A DNA stretch of 64,000 nt from Muriicola sp. Z0-33 (lineage in GTDB: Bacteria > Bacteroidota > Bacteroidia > Flavobacteriales > Flavobacteriaceae). How positions within the stretch are numbered: position 1 is the stretch's first letter; each line of letters starts with the position of its first letter. A model generated the notes under the pieces. It was not told where the DNA came from and did no database searches. It worked only from the letters and a program-made list of their open reading frames with translations. The DNA lies in assembly GCF_026126425.1 (NCBI RefSeq), contig NZ_JAFMPW010000006.1:124001-188000 (forward strand). Reading direction: 5' to 3'. Shown here in pieces: positions 17,056-26,410 of this stretch. The translations under genes and the position numbers were made by a program.

Positions 17056-18315
17056 ATGAGAGACTTATTTGCTAGGATTACCGAAAATAAAGGACCATTG
17101 GGAAAATGGGCCTCGCAGGCAGAGGGATATTTTGTTTTTCCAAAACTAGATGGGCCTATTTCTAACCGGATGAAGTTCCAGGGGAAAGAAGTAATTACCT
17201 GGAGTATAAACGATTATTTAGGCCTGGCCAATTTGCCCGAAATCAAAAAAGTAGACGGAGAGGCGGCAGCTGAATTCGGTGCGGCGTATCCAATGGGTGC
17301 ACGTATGATGAGCGGCCACACCAAATTCCATGAGCAATTAGAGCAGGAACTTGCTACTTTTGTGCAAAAGGAATCGGCCTATCTGTTAAATTTTGGGTAC
17401 CAGGGAATGGTATCTGCTATTGACGCCCTTGTAGCAAAAGATGATATAATTGTATATGACGTTGATTCCCATGCTTGTATTATAGATGGCGTAAGACTGC
17501 ATATGGGCAAGCGTTTTACATTTAAGCATAACGATATAGACAGTCTTGAAAAGAATCTTGTACGTGCCACCAAAATGGCCGAGCAGACAGGGGGTGGTAT
17601 TCTGGTTATATCTGAAGGTGTATTTGGTATGCGTGGTGAACAGGGCAAACTGAAGGAAATTGTAGCACTAAAGAAGAAATTCAATTTCAGATTGTTTGTT
17701 GATGATGCCCACGGTTTTGGAACATTGGGAAAAACTGGTGCTGGGGCAGGAGAGGAGCAAGGCGTGCAGGACGATATAGATGTATACTTTGCCACTTTTG
17801 CAAAATCTATGGCCGGAATAGGAGCCTTCCTGGCAGCTGATAAAGAGATCATAGATTACCTTAAATACAATCTGCGTTCTCAAATGTTTGCCAAATCATT
17901 GCCTATGATATATGTAAAAGGCGCGTTGAAAAGACTGGATATGCTTAGAACCAAACCTGAACTTAAGGCAAAGCTTTGGGAGAATGTAGATGCACTGCAA
18001 AACGGTCTTAAGGAAAGAGGGTTTAATATTGGCACCACAAGTAGTTGTGTTACCCCGGTTTATCTTAACGGTAGTATTCCGGAAGCCATGGCATTGGTTA
18101 AAGACCTTCGGGAAAATTATGGAATATTCTGTTCCATTGTGGTTTATCCGGTAATCCCTAAAGGGCTGATATTACTTAGAATGATCCCGACAGCTACCCA
18201 TACAATGGAAGATATTGCGGTAACTCTGGACGCCTTTTCTGCGATCAGGGATCGACTTCAAAATGGGACCTACAAAAGACTATCAGCAGCTGTAGCAGCC
18301 GCGATGGGGGAGTAA
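17056..18315 (+). CDS. Serine palmitoyltransferase-like PLP acyltransferase; candidate cysteate C-acyltransferase
   Basis: A 419-residue alpha-oxoamine synthase (family of SPT, KBL, AONS and ALAS), which condenses an amino acid with an acyl thioester and releases CO2. The PLP lysine is Lys250 in TFAKSMAGIG, and FVDDAHGFGTLG supplies the Asp/His that contact PLP. Residues 67-80 carry the SPT/KBL-type YPMGARMMSGHT segment. From memory, Flavobacterium johnsoniae and Chryseobacterium enzymes of this type join cysteate to a fatty acyl group to make capnine, the base of sulfonolipids needed for efficient gliding. The neighbouring cysteine-synthase-fold gene supports that over sphingoid or biotin pathways, but 3-ketodihydrosphingosine synthesis cannot be excluded by reading. 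Confidence 0.87.
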   Translation: MRDLFARITENKGPLGKWASQAEGYFVFPKLDGPISNRMKFQGKEVITWSINDYLGLANLPEIKKVDGEAAAEFGAAYPMGARMMSGHTKFHEQLEQELATFVQKESAYLLNFGYQGMVSAIDALVAKDDIIVYDVDSHACIIDGVRLHMGKRFTFKHNDIDSLEKNLVRATKMAEQTGGGILVISEGVFGMRGEQGKLKEIVALKKKFNFRLFVDDAHGFGTLGKTGAGAGEEQGVQDDIDVYFATFAKSMAGIGAFLAADKEIIDYLKYNLRSQMFAKSLPMIYVKGALKRLDMLRTKPELKAKLWENVDALQNGLKERGFNIGTTSSCVTPVYLNGSIPEAMALVKDLRENYGIFCSIVVYPVIPKGLILLRMIPTATHTMEDIAVTLDAFSAIRDRLQNGTYKRLSAAVAAAMGE

Positions 18316-18419
18316 ACAATAATCAATTAAAAATTATTGGGGAGTTCTGTGTTTTCTGGTTGTTTAAAACCAGCTGCTTTGTTGCGTTTCGCATGCAGAT
18401 ATTCATCGCCTGATATTTC

Positions 18420-19538
18420 TTAGAGGTTTTTTCTGTACGTGCGGCGTCTTTTGTGTGTAACAGGGTTAAAATGCTTCCACATTTGACGAATGGCAACATT
18501 TTCTTCCAATTCAGGAGTACGGTAACAGGTAACTATTTTCTTCTCCTTAAAAGTGAGATAGAATTCGTTAAAAATTATTGAGGTGACCCCTTTATTTTGG
18601 TATTCCGGGTGTATGCCGATCAAATAGAAGGTAACATCTTTGCTGTGCTTTTTGGCCTGCAACAAATGGTAAAAACCAAAAGGGAACAACTTCCCTTTGG
18701 CCTTTTGTAAAGCCTTGGAAAACGATGGCATAACAATAGCAAAGGCTATAAGCTGATTGTCTTTGTCAACTATGAACTTGATATACTCCGGGTTAATAAA
18801 ACTTATATACTTCTTTTTGAAATAAGCCTTCTGAATGTCTGTTATAGGCACAAAAGATGACAGGCTGGAGTAGGTTTCGTTAAAAAGATCGAACATGCGA
18901 TCTGCCCAGGGCATAATTTCACTGGTTTTTGTAAAATTCATTTCACGCAGGCCATAACGCTTTTTAATTAGCAGTTGTACCCTGGCAAAGAATTTTGGAT
19001 CTGCGTTGGCTGCAGGAAATTTATTTTCCAGGTATTCTTTTTCTTTTACAAAACCCAATTGTTCATAATGGTCCTTGTAATAAGCATGGTTGTACCAGGT
19101 GATCATAGTGCCTATATGGTCAAAACCTTCCGTTAGCACACCAACTTTATCGAGGTTTGAAAAGCCAACAGGACCTTCCATAAAATCCAGTTGTTTTGCT
19201 CTGCCTATTTCTGCCACTTTATCTAACAAAGCCTTAGAAACGTTTAAATCGTTGATAAAATCGAACCAGCCAAATCTCATTTTTGGCAATTTCTGCTGCT
19301 TTATTTCTATCCAATTCACAATAGCAGCAATTCGGCCAACTATTTTGTTGTCTTTATAGGCCAGAAAAAAGCTTGCTTCTGCATCCTTGAATACCGGATT
19401 CTTCTCCTTGTCGAAACTAGCCAGTTCTTCACTGATTATTGGGGGCACCCAATAGGGGGAGTCTTTGTATATTGAAAATGGAAATTTTACAAACTTCTTT
19501 AATTCGGATTTAGTAGTGGCTTCCTTTAACGTAATCAT
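18420..19538 (-). CDS. GNAT-superfamily N-acyltransferase-like protein
   Basis: A 372-residue protein with a Bacteroidota-style GNAT layout. The N-terminal region contains SPYWVPP and FLAYKDNKIVGRIAAIVN (about residues 60-80). The C-terminal half contains FYLIGIHPEYQNKGVTSIIF (about 300-320), the acetyl-CoA pyrophosphate-binding Q/RxxGxG/A-type loop. It is larger than single-domain GNATs and probably has two GNAT domains. Function is unknown; it is convergent with the SPT-like gene. An N-acylating role on the capnine base is conceivable from position only. Confidence 0.75.
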   Translation of the reverse strand: MITLKEATTKSELKKFVKFPFSIYKDSPYWVPPIISEELASFDKEKNPVFKDAEASFFLAYKDNKIVGRIAAIVNWIEIKQQKLPKMRFGWFDFINDLNVSKALLDKVAEIGRAKQLDFMEGPVGFSNLDKVGVLTEGFDHIGTMITWYNHAYYKDHYEQLGFVKEKEYLENKFPAANADPKFFARVQLLIKKRYGLREMNFTKTSEIMPWADRMFDLFNETYSSLSSFVPITDIQKAYFKKKYISFINPEYIKFIVDKDNQLIAFAIVMPSFSKALQKAKGKLFPFGFYHLLQAKKHSKDVTFYLIGIHPEYQNKGVTSIIFNEFYLTFKEKKIVTCYRTPELEENVAIRQMWKHFNPVTHKRRRTYRKNL

Positions 19539-19638
19539 TCCTGGGTTTTACGGCATCAATATTAGGAATAATTAAGATCAGATTAAAAAATTAAAAGAAT
19601 TTTATCCTGGGTATTTTTAGAGTTAAAGCGGGAAGAAA

Positions 19639-20715
19639 TTAAAAGTCGATCACCCCATTATCAGAATTTGAACTCTTTTTTTGTTTTTTATTTAGCTTGC
19701 GAAGCTGCTTTTTGGAAGGACCAAGATCTATATCTTCGGCACCAGCGCCTTTATTTTTATTTTTCCTTTTTTTCTTATTCTTTTTCATGCTGTTCTTTCT
19801 GATGGGTCCGCCATTTGCACCAGCTTTCTGGTCATCGATCAATATTGGGGCATCTTTGTGGAAATCGAAGCGATACGAAACACCAGCAGTTACAAATATC
19901 CTGGAGGGCTTGTTTTTAAAACTGGCTCCTAAATTCATGTCTACCTGGAGATCCTCACTGATCAAATGTGCCACCCCACTTCGAAGTAATACATCGGAAT
20001 ACCTGTCGCTCTTAATTCCCTGGTTTTCTACAAATACGCTCCATTTAGGATTTCTAAATGCATGTGAGAGCGACAACAAATAGCTCCATTCCGGGAAATC
20101 TGTGGCAATTCGGTCGTATGCAATATTCGAAATCAGTACAAATCTTGGTGTTAGCCTGCTTTGTGTAGCTACCATTACTCTTGGTGATACAATGGGATCT
20201 TCCCTGTAGTAGGGGTTATCGCCCAATACGAAGTTTGCTCCTGCGTAAACCGAAATTGATGGGATTAAATTCTTAAGCTGAAAAACATTGTTGGCCCTCC
20301 AACTTCTAAGATTGGGTTTATTCCTTTGGGGATCTTTGTACCTGTCATAGATTAAATACTTAACCCCTAATCTGTTTCTGTAAAAATCTGTTCTGGATTC
20401 ATCAAATCCAAAATTGGTAAATGTAATATTCTGATTTTGAAACGTGCCCTCATAATTCAATTCCAATTCTTCAAACAATAACCCATACCGCAATGAAATA
20501 TCACTTCCCCAAATGTTAGACGCTGTATTGAGTGTGCTGTGGTCTTGCTGCTCGTAGAATAATCCGGCTTCTAATTGCAACACATTTTTGCCAATGGCGT
20601 ATGCGCTTACCGATAGCCCGGGACGATTAGAATTTATTACATCGGTGTATTGAGAAATGGCCAGAATTGGCAAAACAAATGCCAATAGCAGAAGAATCTT
20701 TTTATTGCAAATCAT
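19639..20715 (-). CDS. Outer-membrane beta-barrel 'transporter' family protein with basic C-terminal tail
   Basis: A 358-residue protein. The signal peptide (about 1-21) is followed by INSNRPGLSVSAYAIGKN, the start typical of the Bacteroidota 'transporter' family related to MetA-pathway phenol-degradation outer-membrane proteins. Alternating Y/F/L strands to about residue 285 make a small barrel. The last 70 residues are strikingly basic (NSMKKNKKKRKNKNKG, KKQLRKLNKKQKKSS), which barrel proteins normally lack. No substrate can be inferred. It is divergent from the DUF4834-like gene. Confidence 0.75.
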   Translation of the reverse strand: MICNKKILLLLAFVLPILAISQYTDVINSNRPGLSVSAYAIGKNVLQLEAGLFYEQQDHSTLNTASNIWGSDISLRYGLLFEELELNYEGTFQNQNITFTNFGFDESRTDFYRNRLGVKYLIYDRYKDPQRNKPNLRSWRANNVFQLKNLIPSISVYAGANFVLGDNPYYREDPIVSPRVMVATQSRLTPRFVLISNIAYDRIATDFPEWSYLLSLSHAFRNPKWSVFVENQGIKSDRYSDVLLRSGVAHLISEDLQVDMNLGASFKNKPSRIFVTAGVSYRFDFHKDAPILIDDQKAGANGGPIRKNSMKKNKKKRKNKNKGAGAEDIDLGPSKKQLRKLNKKQKKSSNSDNGVIDF

Positions 20716-20818
20716 TTTAACGAGATGGACCTCGGCCCCTTTTTATTATTATTTTATGACTTTTGTACTGTTATTACAACGCTGGAATTGTATTTTTGAT
20801 ATAAATATTTTAAAGAAT

Positions 20819-21079
20819 ATGACTTTTTTAAAGACGATTTTAATAATCCTGCTGATCTACTATCTGTTGAAGATACTGGCAAGATGGTTTGCTCCTAAAT
20901 TGTTTGGATACGCCGCTAAAAAAGCAGAAAGGCATTTTCAGGAGACTTTCGGGGCCTATCCCGGTCAGGAGTCGGCCGAAGAAGGAATATGGGGCAATAC
21001 TAAAAAACAAAATAAAAGGACAACAAAGGAAGCTTCAAAAGATATTGGAGAATACATAGATTTTGAAGAAATAGATTAA
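20819..21079 (+). CDS. DUF4834-like small membrane protein
   Basis: An 86-residue protein starting at ATG 20819. A longer in-frame extension to 20657 overlaps the divergent gene's signal region and is rejected. One N-terminal membrane helix (FLKTILIILLIYYLLKIL) is followed by a soluble charged tail ending EYIDFEEID, typical of DUF4834, known mainly from Bacteroidota and usually upstream of a YfhO-like gene, as here (21 bp). A TATTTTTG box at 20791-20798 lies 20 bp upstream. Function is unknown. Confidence 0.78.
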   Translation: MTFLKTILIILLIYYLLKILARWFAPKLFGYAAKKAERHFQETFGAYPGQESAEEGIWGNTKKQNKRTTKEASKDIGEYIDFEEID

Positions 21080-21100
21080 CCAATCCTGTTAAACCAACCG

Positions 21101-23557
21101 ATGAGCAAAAAACTCAACGCTTTATTTGTCCATTTTTTTGCACTTGCATTTTTCGTTCTGGCGTCTCTGGTATATTTCTATCCGGTACTTCAGGGTAAAA
21201 CCATTAGGCAATCTGATATTGAACAGTTTTCCGGTATGGCCAAGGAGCAGAACGATTTCAGGAAAAGGACAGATCAGGAACCTTATTGGACAAATAGTGC
21301 TTTTGGCGGGATGCCAACCTATCAGCTAGGGGCTTATTATCCGCATGATTATGTTAAGAAACTGGACCGTGTCATACGCTTTTTACCAAGACCGGCAGAT
21401 TACCTCTTTTTATACTTTATTGGGTTTTACATCCTTTTATGCTGCATGAAGGTAGACTATAGGCTGGCCGTCTTAGGGGCTCTGGCCTTTGGTTTTTCTA
21501 CATATTTTATCATCATATTAGGGGTTGGGCACAATGCAAAAGCTCATGCCATAGGCTACCTGCCCATTTTACTTGGTGGTATTATACTCACTTTCAGGAG
21601 AAAATATTTATGGGGATTTGTGCTTTCGGCTCTTGGTATGGCACTCGAAGTAGGTGCCAACCACTATCAGATGACTTATTATTTTATGCTGTTAGTACTT
21701 GTACTGGGGGTAGTTTATTTGATTGACGCCATCCGAAAGAAAGTACTTAAGCACTACTTTACAGCAGTTGGGATATTGCTTTTGGCAGTAGTATTGGGAA
21801 TTTCGGCAAATGCCACTGCCCTGATGGCTACCAAAGAATATGCAGACTGGAGTACCAGGGGAAAGTCGGCCCTGACCATCAACCCTGATGGGAGTGCCAA
21901 AGAGAAAACAGACGGATTGAGCAAAGACTATATTACCCAATGGAGCTATGGCATAACGGAGTCTTTGAACCTATATGTCCCCAGGCTATTTGGAGGGTCT
22001 AATGGTGAAAATTTGGGTGAAGATTCCAAAACCTATAATTATCTCTTAGATCAGGGGCTGCCACGTACAAGGGCATTGGAATTTACCAGTAACTTGCCAC
22101 TGTATTGGGGACCGCAACCCGGTACCTCAGGGCCGGCTTATATCGGGGCGATTGTATTCTTTCTTTTTATTATGGGACTCTTTTTGGTAAGGGGCCGTGT
22201 AAAATGGTGGCTGTTGGGAGGCGTTATTCTGTCTTTATTACTCTCCTGGGGTAAAAATTTTAGCCTTTTGACCAATTTTATGATAGACTACTTTCCGCTC
22301 TATGATAAATTCAGGGCAGTTTCATCTATACAGGTTCTTTTGGAATTGTGTGCTCCTATAATGGCCATAATGACTCTGGTGGTACTATTTAAACCTACCG
22401 TCGGCAAGGAGAAGAAAATGAAGGCTTTGAAATTGGGTTTCCTGGTCAGCATGGGAATAGGAGTTGGGCTGCTTTTGTTTAAAGGTAGTTTTGATTTTTC
22501 TGCAGCAAATGACGCTGCCTATCAGCGCTATTTCGGCGATGAGGTTTTGGCCATGATAGTTAGAGATAGGGAGGCGGTTTATATAAATGATACTATCCGG
22601 TCTTTGATTTTTGTGGTTTTGGCTGCTCTGGCTATGTGGTTATTCTTAAAGGAGAGAATCAGGCAAAACATCCTTGTGATGGCCCTTGGATTATTTATTC
22701 TGGTAGATTTGGTTGGTGTAGACAGACGCTATGTCAATAAAGATAATTTTGTGAGACAACGATTGGTCGACAGACCATTCCAGGAGTCTGCTGTAGATAA
22801 GGAAATTAGGCAAGACAAGGGGATTTTCCGTGTTTATGATCAAACACAGGGTTTTGAAGGAGCCAGAACCTCATATTTTCATCAGGCGATCTCCGGATAT
22901 CACGCTGCAAAACCAGCCAGGATGCAGGACTTGTATGATTTCCATATTCAGAAAGGGAATATAGGTGTGTTTAATATGATGAATATTAAATATGTCATAC
23001 AGCAAGATGAGGAAGGAAAGAGTTATGCAGGAATAAACCCTGACGCCAATGGCAATGCCTGGTTTATAAGTAAATTAAAGGAAGTAAGCAGTGCGGATGA
23101 AGAAATAATGTCCCTGGACAGTCTGGATCTTAAAAATGAGGCTGTTATTAACAGTACAGTTTTTAGTAACATAAACAGGTTTAATTTTCAAAAAGATTCT
23201 ATTTCCTCGGTTACACTTACAGCATACAAGCCCAATCATTTGACTTACAGAACCAGAAATTCATATGCGGGCGTCGCTGTTTTTTCAGAAATGTATTATC
23301 CAAACGGTTGGAACGCCTATATAGATGGTAAAATGACCAATCACTTTAAAGTTAATTATGCATTGCGGGCAATGAGGGTGCCTGCCGGAGATCATATAGT
23401 GGAATTTAAATTCGAACCGGTGCTTATTAATACTGGAAGTAAAATTACACTGGGGTCGTCTCTTTTACTGGGGCTTATTATCTTTGGAGGAATTGGGTTT
23501 TCTTATTGGCGCAGAAAAAGTGAAGCCAAATCCGGGGCGGCGGAGGAAGCACAATAG
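21101..23557 (+). CDS. YfhO-family polytopic membrane protein
   Basis: An 818-residue protein with about a dozen membrane helices in residues 8-550, then a soluble beta-rich domain (about 560-780) and a final helix before a short charged tail. The pattern is YfhO (GT-C-like; in Firmicutes linked to glycosylation of lipoteichoic acid). The early SDIEQFSGMAKEQNDF segment holds acidic residues in a first external loop, where GT-C enzymes keep a catalytic Asp/Glu. It is second in the operon with the GT4 glycosyltransferase and flippase, so surface-glycan modification is likely. Confidence 0.85.
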   Translation: MSKKLNALFVHFFALAFFVLASLVYFYPVLQGKTIRQSDIEQFSGMAKEQNDFRKRTDQEPYWTNSAFGGMPTYQLGAYYPHDYVKKLDRVIRFLPRPADYLFLYFIGFYILLCCMKVDYRLAVLGALAFGFSTYFIIILGVGHNAKAHAIGYLPILLGGIILTFRRKYLWGFVLSALGMALEVGANHYQMTYYFMLLVLVLGVVYLIDAIRKKVLKHYFTAVGILLLAVVLGISANATALMATKEYADWSTRGKSALTINPDGSAKEKTDGLSKDYITQWSYGITESLNLYVPRLFGGSNGENLGEDSKTYNYLLDQGLPRTRALEFTSNLPLYWGPQPGTSGPAYIGAIVFFLFIMGLFLVRGRVKWWLLGGVILSLLLSWGKNFSLLTNFMIDYFPLYDKFRAVSSIQVLLELCAPIMAIMTLVVLFKPTVGKEKKMKALKLGFLVSMGIGVGLLLFKGSFDFSAANDAAYQRYFGDEVLAMIVRDREAVYINDTIRSLIFVVLAALAMWLFLKERIRQNILVMALGLFILVDLVGVDRRYVNKDNFVRQRLVDRPFQESAVDKEIRQDKGIFRVYDQTQGFEGARTSYFHQAISGYHAAKPARMQDLYDFHIQKGNIGVFNMMNIKYVIQQDEEGKSYAGINPDANGNAWFISKLKEVSSADEEIMSLDSLDLKNEAVINSTVFSNINRFNFQKDSISSVTLTAYKPNHLTYRTRNSYAGVAVFSEMYYPNGWNAYIDGKMTNHFKVNYALRAMRVPAGDHIVEFKFEPVLINTGSKITLGSSLLLGLIIFGGIGFSYWRRKSEAKSGAAEEAQ

Positions 23558-23589
23558 CTTATTAAGAATTCACCTGCATCTCTATATAA

Positions 23590-24873
23590 TTGGCAAAGAA
23601 AGTACTCATAATCACTTATTATTGGCCTCCGGCCGGAGGCCCGGGAGTTCAGCGCTGGTTAATGTTCGTAAAATACTTAAGGGATTTCGATATAGAACCT
23701 ATAGTCTACATTCCTGAAAACCCCACTTATCCCATTATTGATGAAACTTTAGCAAAGGAGGTTCCAGAGGGCGTCAGATGCTATAAAAATAAAATTAAAG
23801 AGCCATATAACCTGGCAAGGCTCTTATCTGGTAGAAAGACTAAAAAGATCAGTTCGGGGATAATAGCAAACAAGCGCTTGTCTTTTATTGAAAAGTTTAT
23901 GCTGTGGGTAAGAGGGAATTTTTTTATTCCGGATGCGAGAAAAAATTGGGTACAGCCCTCAATAAGTTATTTATCCGAGCTGCTGAACAAGGAGGATATT
24001 AATACCATAATTACTACCGGACCGCCCCATAGCTTACATTTAATAGGACTGGGGCTAAAGCAGCAACATGGGGTGTATTGGGTCGCAGATTTTAGAGATC
24101 CCTGGACCAGTATCGGTTACCATAATAAATTAAGACTGACAGCATCTTCCCGGAAAAAACATAAGGAGTTAGAGCGGAGTGTTCTGAGTTCAGCGGACCA
24201 ACTTATTGTTACCAGCCCTACTACCAAAAAGGAGTTTCAGGGAATTACAGACGTCCCTATTGAAGTCATTACAAATGGTTATGATGGCGATTACCAGGGA
24301 GGAGCCCATTTGGATGATAAGTTCAGTATAGCACATATAGGCTCATTACTCAGTGGTAGAAACCCGAAAAACCTATGGAAAGTACTCTCCGAACTGACAA
24401 CCGAAAATGAAGCTTTCAGATCACTATTGCAAATCAATTTTATAGGAGTGGTTAGCAAAGAGGTTATGGATAGTTTGTACCATTATGAATTAGCACCTTA
24501 TATCAAACTAAAAGGATATGTTTCACATGCACAAGCACTTAGAGAGCAAAGAAGTTCGCAGCTACTTTTACTTGTTGAGATAGATGCTGAAGTGACCAAA
24601 GGGATTGTCCCTGGAAAATTATTCGAATATATGGCGGCTAAAAGACCAATATTGGCAGTTGGTCCTGAAGGTTGGGATGCGGCCAGAATAATTAATGACA
24701 CCCATACTGGAAGTACCTTTAATTATTCAGCACACTTAGAATTGAAACAATTATTGACAGACTGGTTTAAACAATTTCAAAAAGGAGAACTAAAGGTTGC
24801 CGATGGCAATATAGAACAGTATAGCAGAAGAGAACTTACCCGTAAATTGTCAGAATTCTTGCTATGGGAATAG
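23590..24873 (+). CDS. Glycosyltransferase, GT4-like
   Basis: A 427-residue GT-B glycosyltransferase. The start is a TTG at 23590, and residues from AKKVLIITYYWPPAGGPGVQ match the N-terminal donor/acceptor loop of GT4-like enzymes. The C-terminal nucleotide-sugar region contains GIVPGKLFEYMAAKRPILAV (about residues 338-357), with the Glu that binds the donor ribose. It is cytoplasmic and probably adds a sugar to a lipid-linked intermediate. It lies 32 bp downstream of the YfhO-like gene and overlaps the flippase gene by 10 bp, indicating translational coupling. Confidence 0.88.
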   Translation: MAKKVLIITYYWPPAGGPGVQRWLMFVKYLRDFDIEPIVYIPENPTYPIIDETLAKEVPEGVRCYKNKIKEPYNLARLLSGRKTKKISSGIIANKRLSFIEKFMLWVRGNFFIPDARKNWVQPSISYLSELLNKEDINTIITTGPPHSLHLIGLGLKQQHGVYWVADFRDPWTSIGYHNKLRLTASSRKKHKELERSVLSSADQLIVTSPTTKKEFQGITDVPIEVITNGYDGDYQGGAHLDDKFSIAHIGSLLSGRNPKNLWKVLSELTTENEAFRSLLQINFIGVVSKEVMDSLYHYELAPYIKLKGYVSHAQALREQRSSQLLLLVEIDAEVTKGIVPGKLFEYMAAKRPILAVGPEGWDAARIINDTHTGSTFNYSAHLELKQLLTDWFKQFQKGELKVADGNIEQYSRRELTRKLSEFLLWE

Positions 24874-26318
24874 TTTTTAAACAGTCATTGGTTAACACAA
24901 TAATCACTTATGTGGGATTTGGAATAGGGGCAATTAACACTTTGTTTCTATATACTCGTTTTCTGACTGAAGAATATTATGGTCTTGTAGGTGTAATTTT
25001 ATCGACAGCAACAATTCTAATGCCTATTCTGGCGTTTGGGGTGCCCAATACTATGGTGAAGTATTACAGCAGTTTTAAGGATTCCCGCGAATCAGATGGT
25101 TTTCTTTCACTTATGCTTTTATTACCTCTGCTTTTCATTATTCCTGTTGCATTTATTAGTTATGTCGCCAACGCGGCCATAGGAGAGTTTCTTGCAAGTA
25201 AGAACGCTATTGTCAGAGATTATGTATGGTACATCTTCCTAATTGGGATGGCATTAGCCTATTTTGAAGTGTTTTACGCCTGGTCTAAAGTACAGTTGAA
25301 ATCGGTTTTTGGAAATTTTATGAAGGAGGTTTTTGTCCGTTTAGGAGTTACCATTTTACTGATACTTATCTACTTCGACCTCATAGATGTTACTATCTTT
25401 TTAAAGGCCTTGGTTGGCTTATTTTTGCTAAGAACAGTGGTGATGAAAGTCTATGCCTATACTTTAAAGATGCCAGGTCTAACATTTAAATTCCCCGGGA
25501 ATACCAAAAACATATTAAACTATAGCAGCCTGATAATTCTGGGAGGCTCTACTGCGGTGGTGTTATTGGAGATAGATCGTTTTATGATCAATCAGTTTAT
25601 CCAGATCCAGAATGTCGCTTATTATAGTGTGGCCATATTCATTGCTGCTGTAGTAGCCGTTCCTTCCAGGGCCATGCATCAGATAACATATCCGATGACA
25701 GCGGAGCTTTTAAATGCAGAAGACTGGACCGGACTAAAACATCTTTATAGGAAAACCTCTCTGACACTTTTTATTATTGCCGGAATTATTTTTGCCGGGA
25801 TCATCCTGAACCTTACAGATTTGTATACTTTATTACCGGAAGCCTACAGAGGAGGGTTTATTGTGGTTTTCCTTATAGGCCTTACCAAGGTTTTCGACGC
25901 ATTTCTGGGTAATAACAATGCTATCTTATACAATTCTGAATATTATAGAACATTGCTGCTAATGGGAGTATTATTAGCCGTGATAACAATTCTGTTTAAT
26001 CTATGGCTGATCCCTGTTTATGGCTTGTCCGGTGCAGCAATTGCCTCATTTCTGGCCATCTTTATGTACAATTGTGCCAAACTAATTTTTGTCAAAGTAA
26101 AATTTAATATACTCCCTTTTACAGCAGAAACATTTAAGGTATTGGGCTTGCTGTTATTTATTGGAGCCCTTTTCTATTCCCTGCAATTTCCATTTCACCC
26201 TATTGTCAATATCATCATTAAGAGTATCTTGATGCTAGTAATGTATGTTGGTGTCCTGTATCGACTGAGGATATCTGAAGATGTTTTTGCGGTATTATCA
26301 AGGTATTTGAAACGATAG
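24864..26318 (+). CDS. Polysaccharide flippase (Wzx/MOP superfamily)
   Basis: A 484-residue polytopic protein with about 12-14 membrane helices throughout. The N-terminal TIITYVGFGIGAINTLFLYT and LTEEYYGLVG segments are typical of the PST/Wzx branch of the MOP exporters, which flip undecaprenyl-linked oligosaccharides. The overlap with the GT4 gene and the upstream YfhO gene indicate one envelope-glycan operon (20819-26318). I saw no polymerase in the window. A terminator follows, but it mainly serves the opposing gene. Confidence 0.88.
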   Translation: MGIVFKQSLVNTIITYVGFGIGAINTLFLYTRFLTEEYYGLVGVILSTATILMPILAFGVPNTMVKYYSSFKDSRESDGFLSLMLLLPLLFIIPVAFISYVANAAIGEFLASKNAIVRDYVWYIFLIGMALAYFEVFYAWSKVQLKSVFGNFMKEVFVRLGVTILLILIYFDLIDVTIFLKALVGLFLLRTVVMKVYAYTLKMPGLTFKFPGNTKNILNYSSLIILGGSTAVVLLEIDRFMINQFIQIQNVAYYSVAIFIAAVVAVPSRAMHQITYPMTAELLNAEDWTGLKHLYRKTSLTLFIIAGIIFAGIILNLTDLYTLLPEAYRGGFIVVFLIGLTKVFDAFLGNNNAILYNSEYYRTLLLMGVLLAVITILFNLWLIPVYGLSGAAIASFLAIFMYNCAKLIFVKVKFNILPFTAETFKVLGLLLFIGALFYSLQFPFHPIVNIIIKSILMLVMYVGVLYRLRISEDVFAVLSRYLKR

Positions 26319-26342
26319 TGTGTTTTATGGCTTAAGCATTGA

Positions 26343-26382
26343 TAAAAAAAAGCCCCGCAGCAGACGAATCCACTACGGGGCT
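26343..26382 (-). terminator. Intrinsic terminator of the basic exported protein gene
   Basis: Stem AGCCCCG (26351-26357) with CGGGGCT (26376-26382) and an 18-base loop. On the minus strand it is followed by T8. The U-tract orientation assigns it to the minus-strand gene. Confidence 0.8.
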
Positions 26383-26410
26383 AAACAACTAACCAACCTA
26401 AAAACTATCT

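Noticed and set aside
18317-18373. Two small hairpins (CAATAAT/ATTATTG and CTGGTT/AACCAG) after the SPT-like gene, considered as a terminator
   Set aside because: Short AT-rich stems without a following T-run; not enough to call a terminator.
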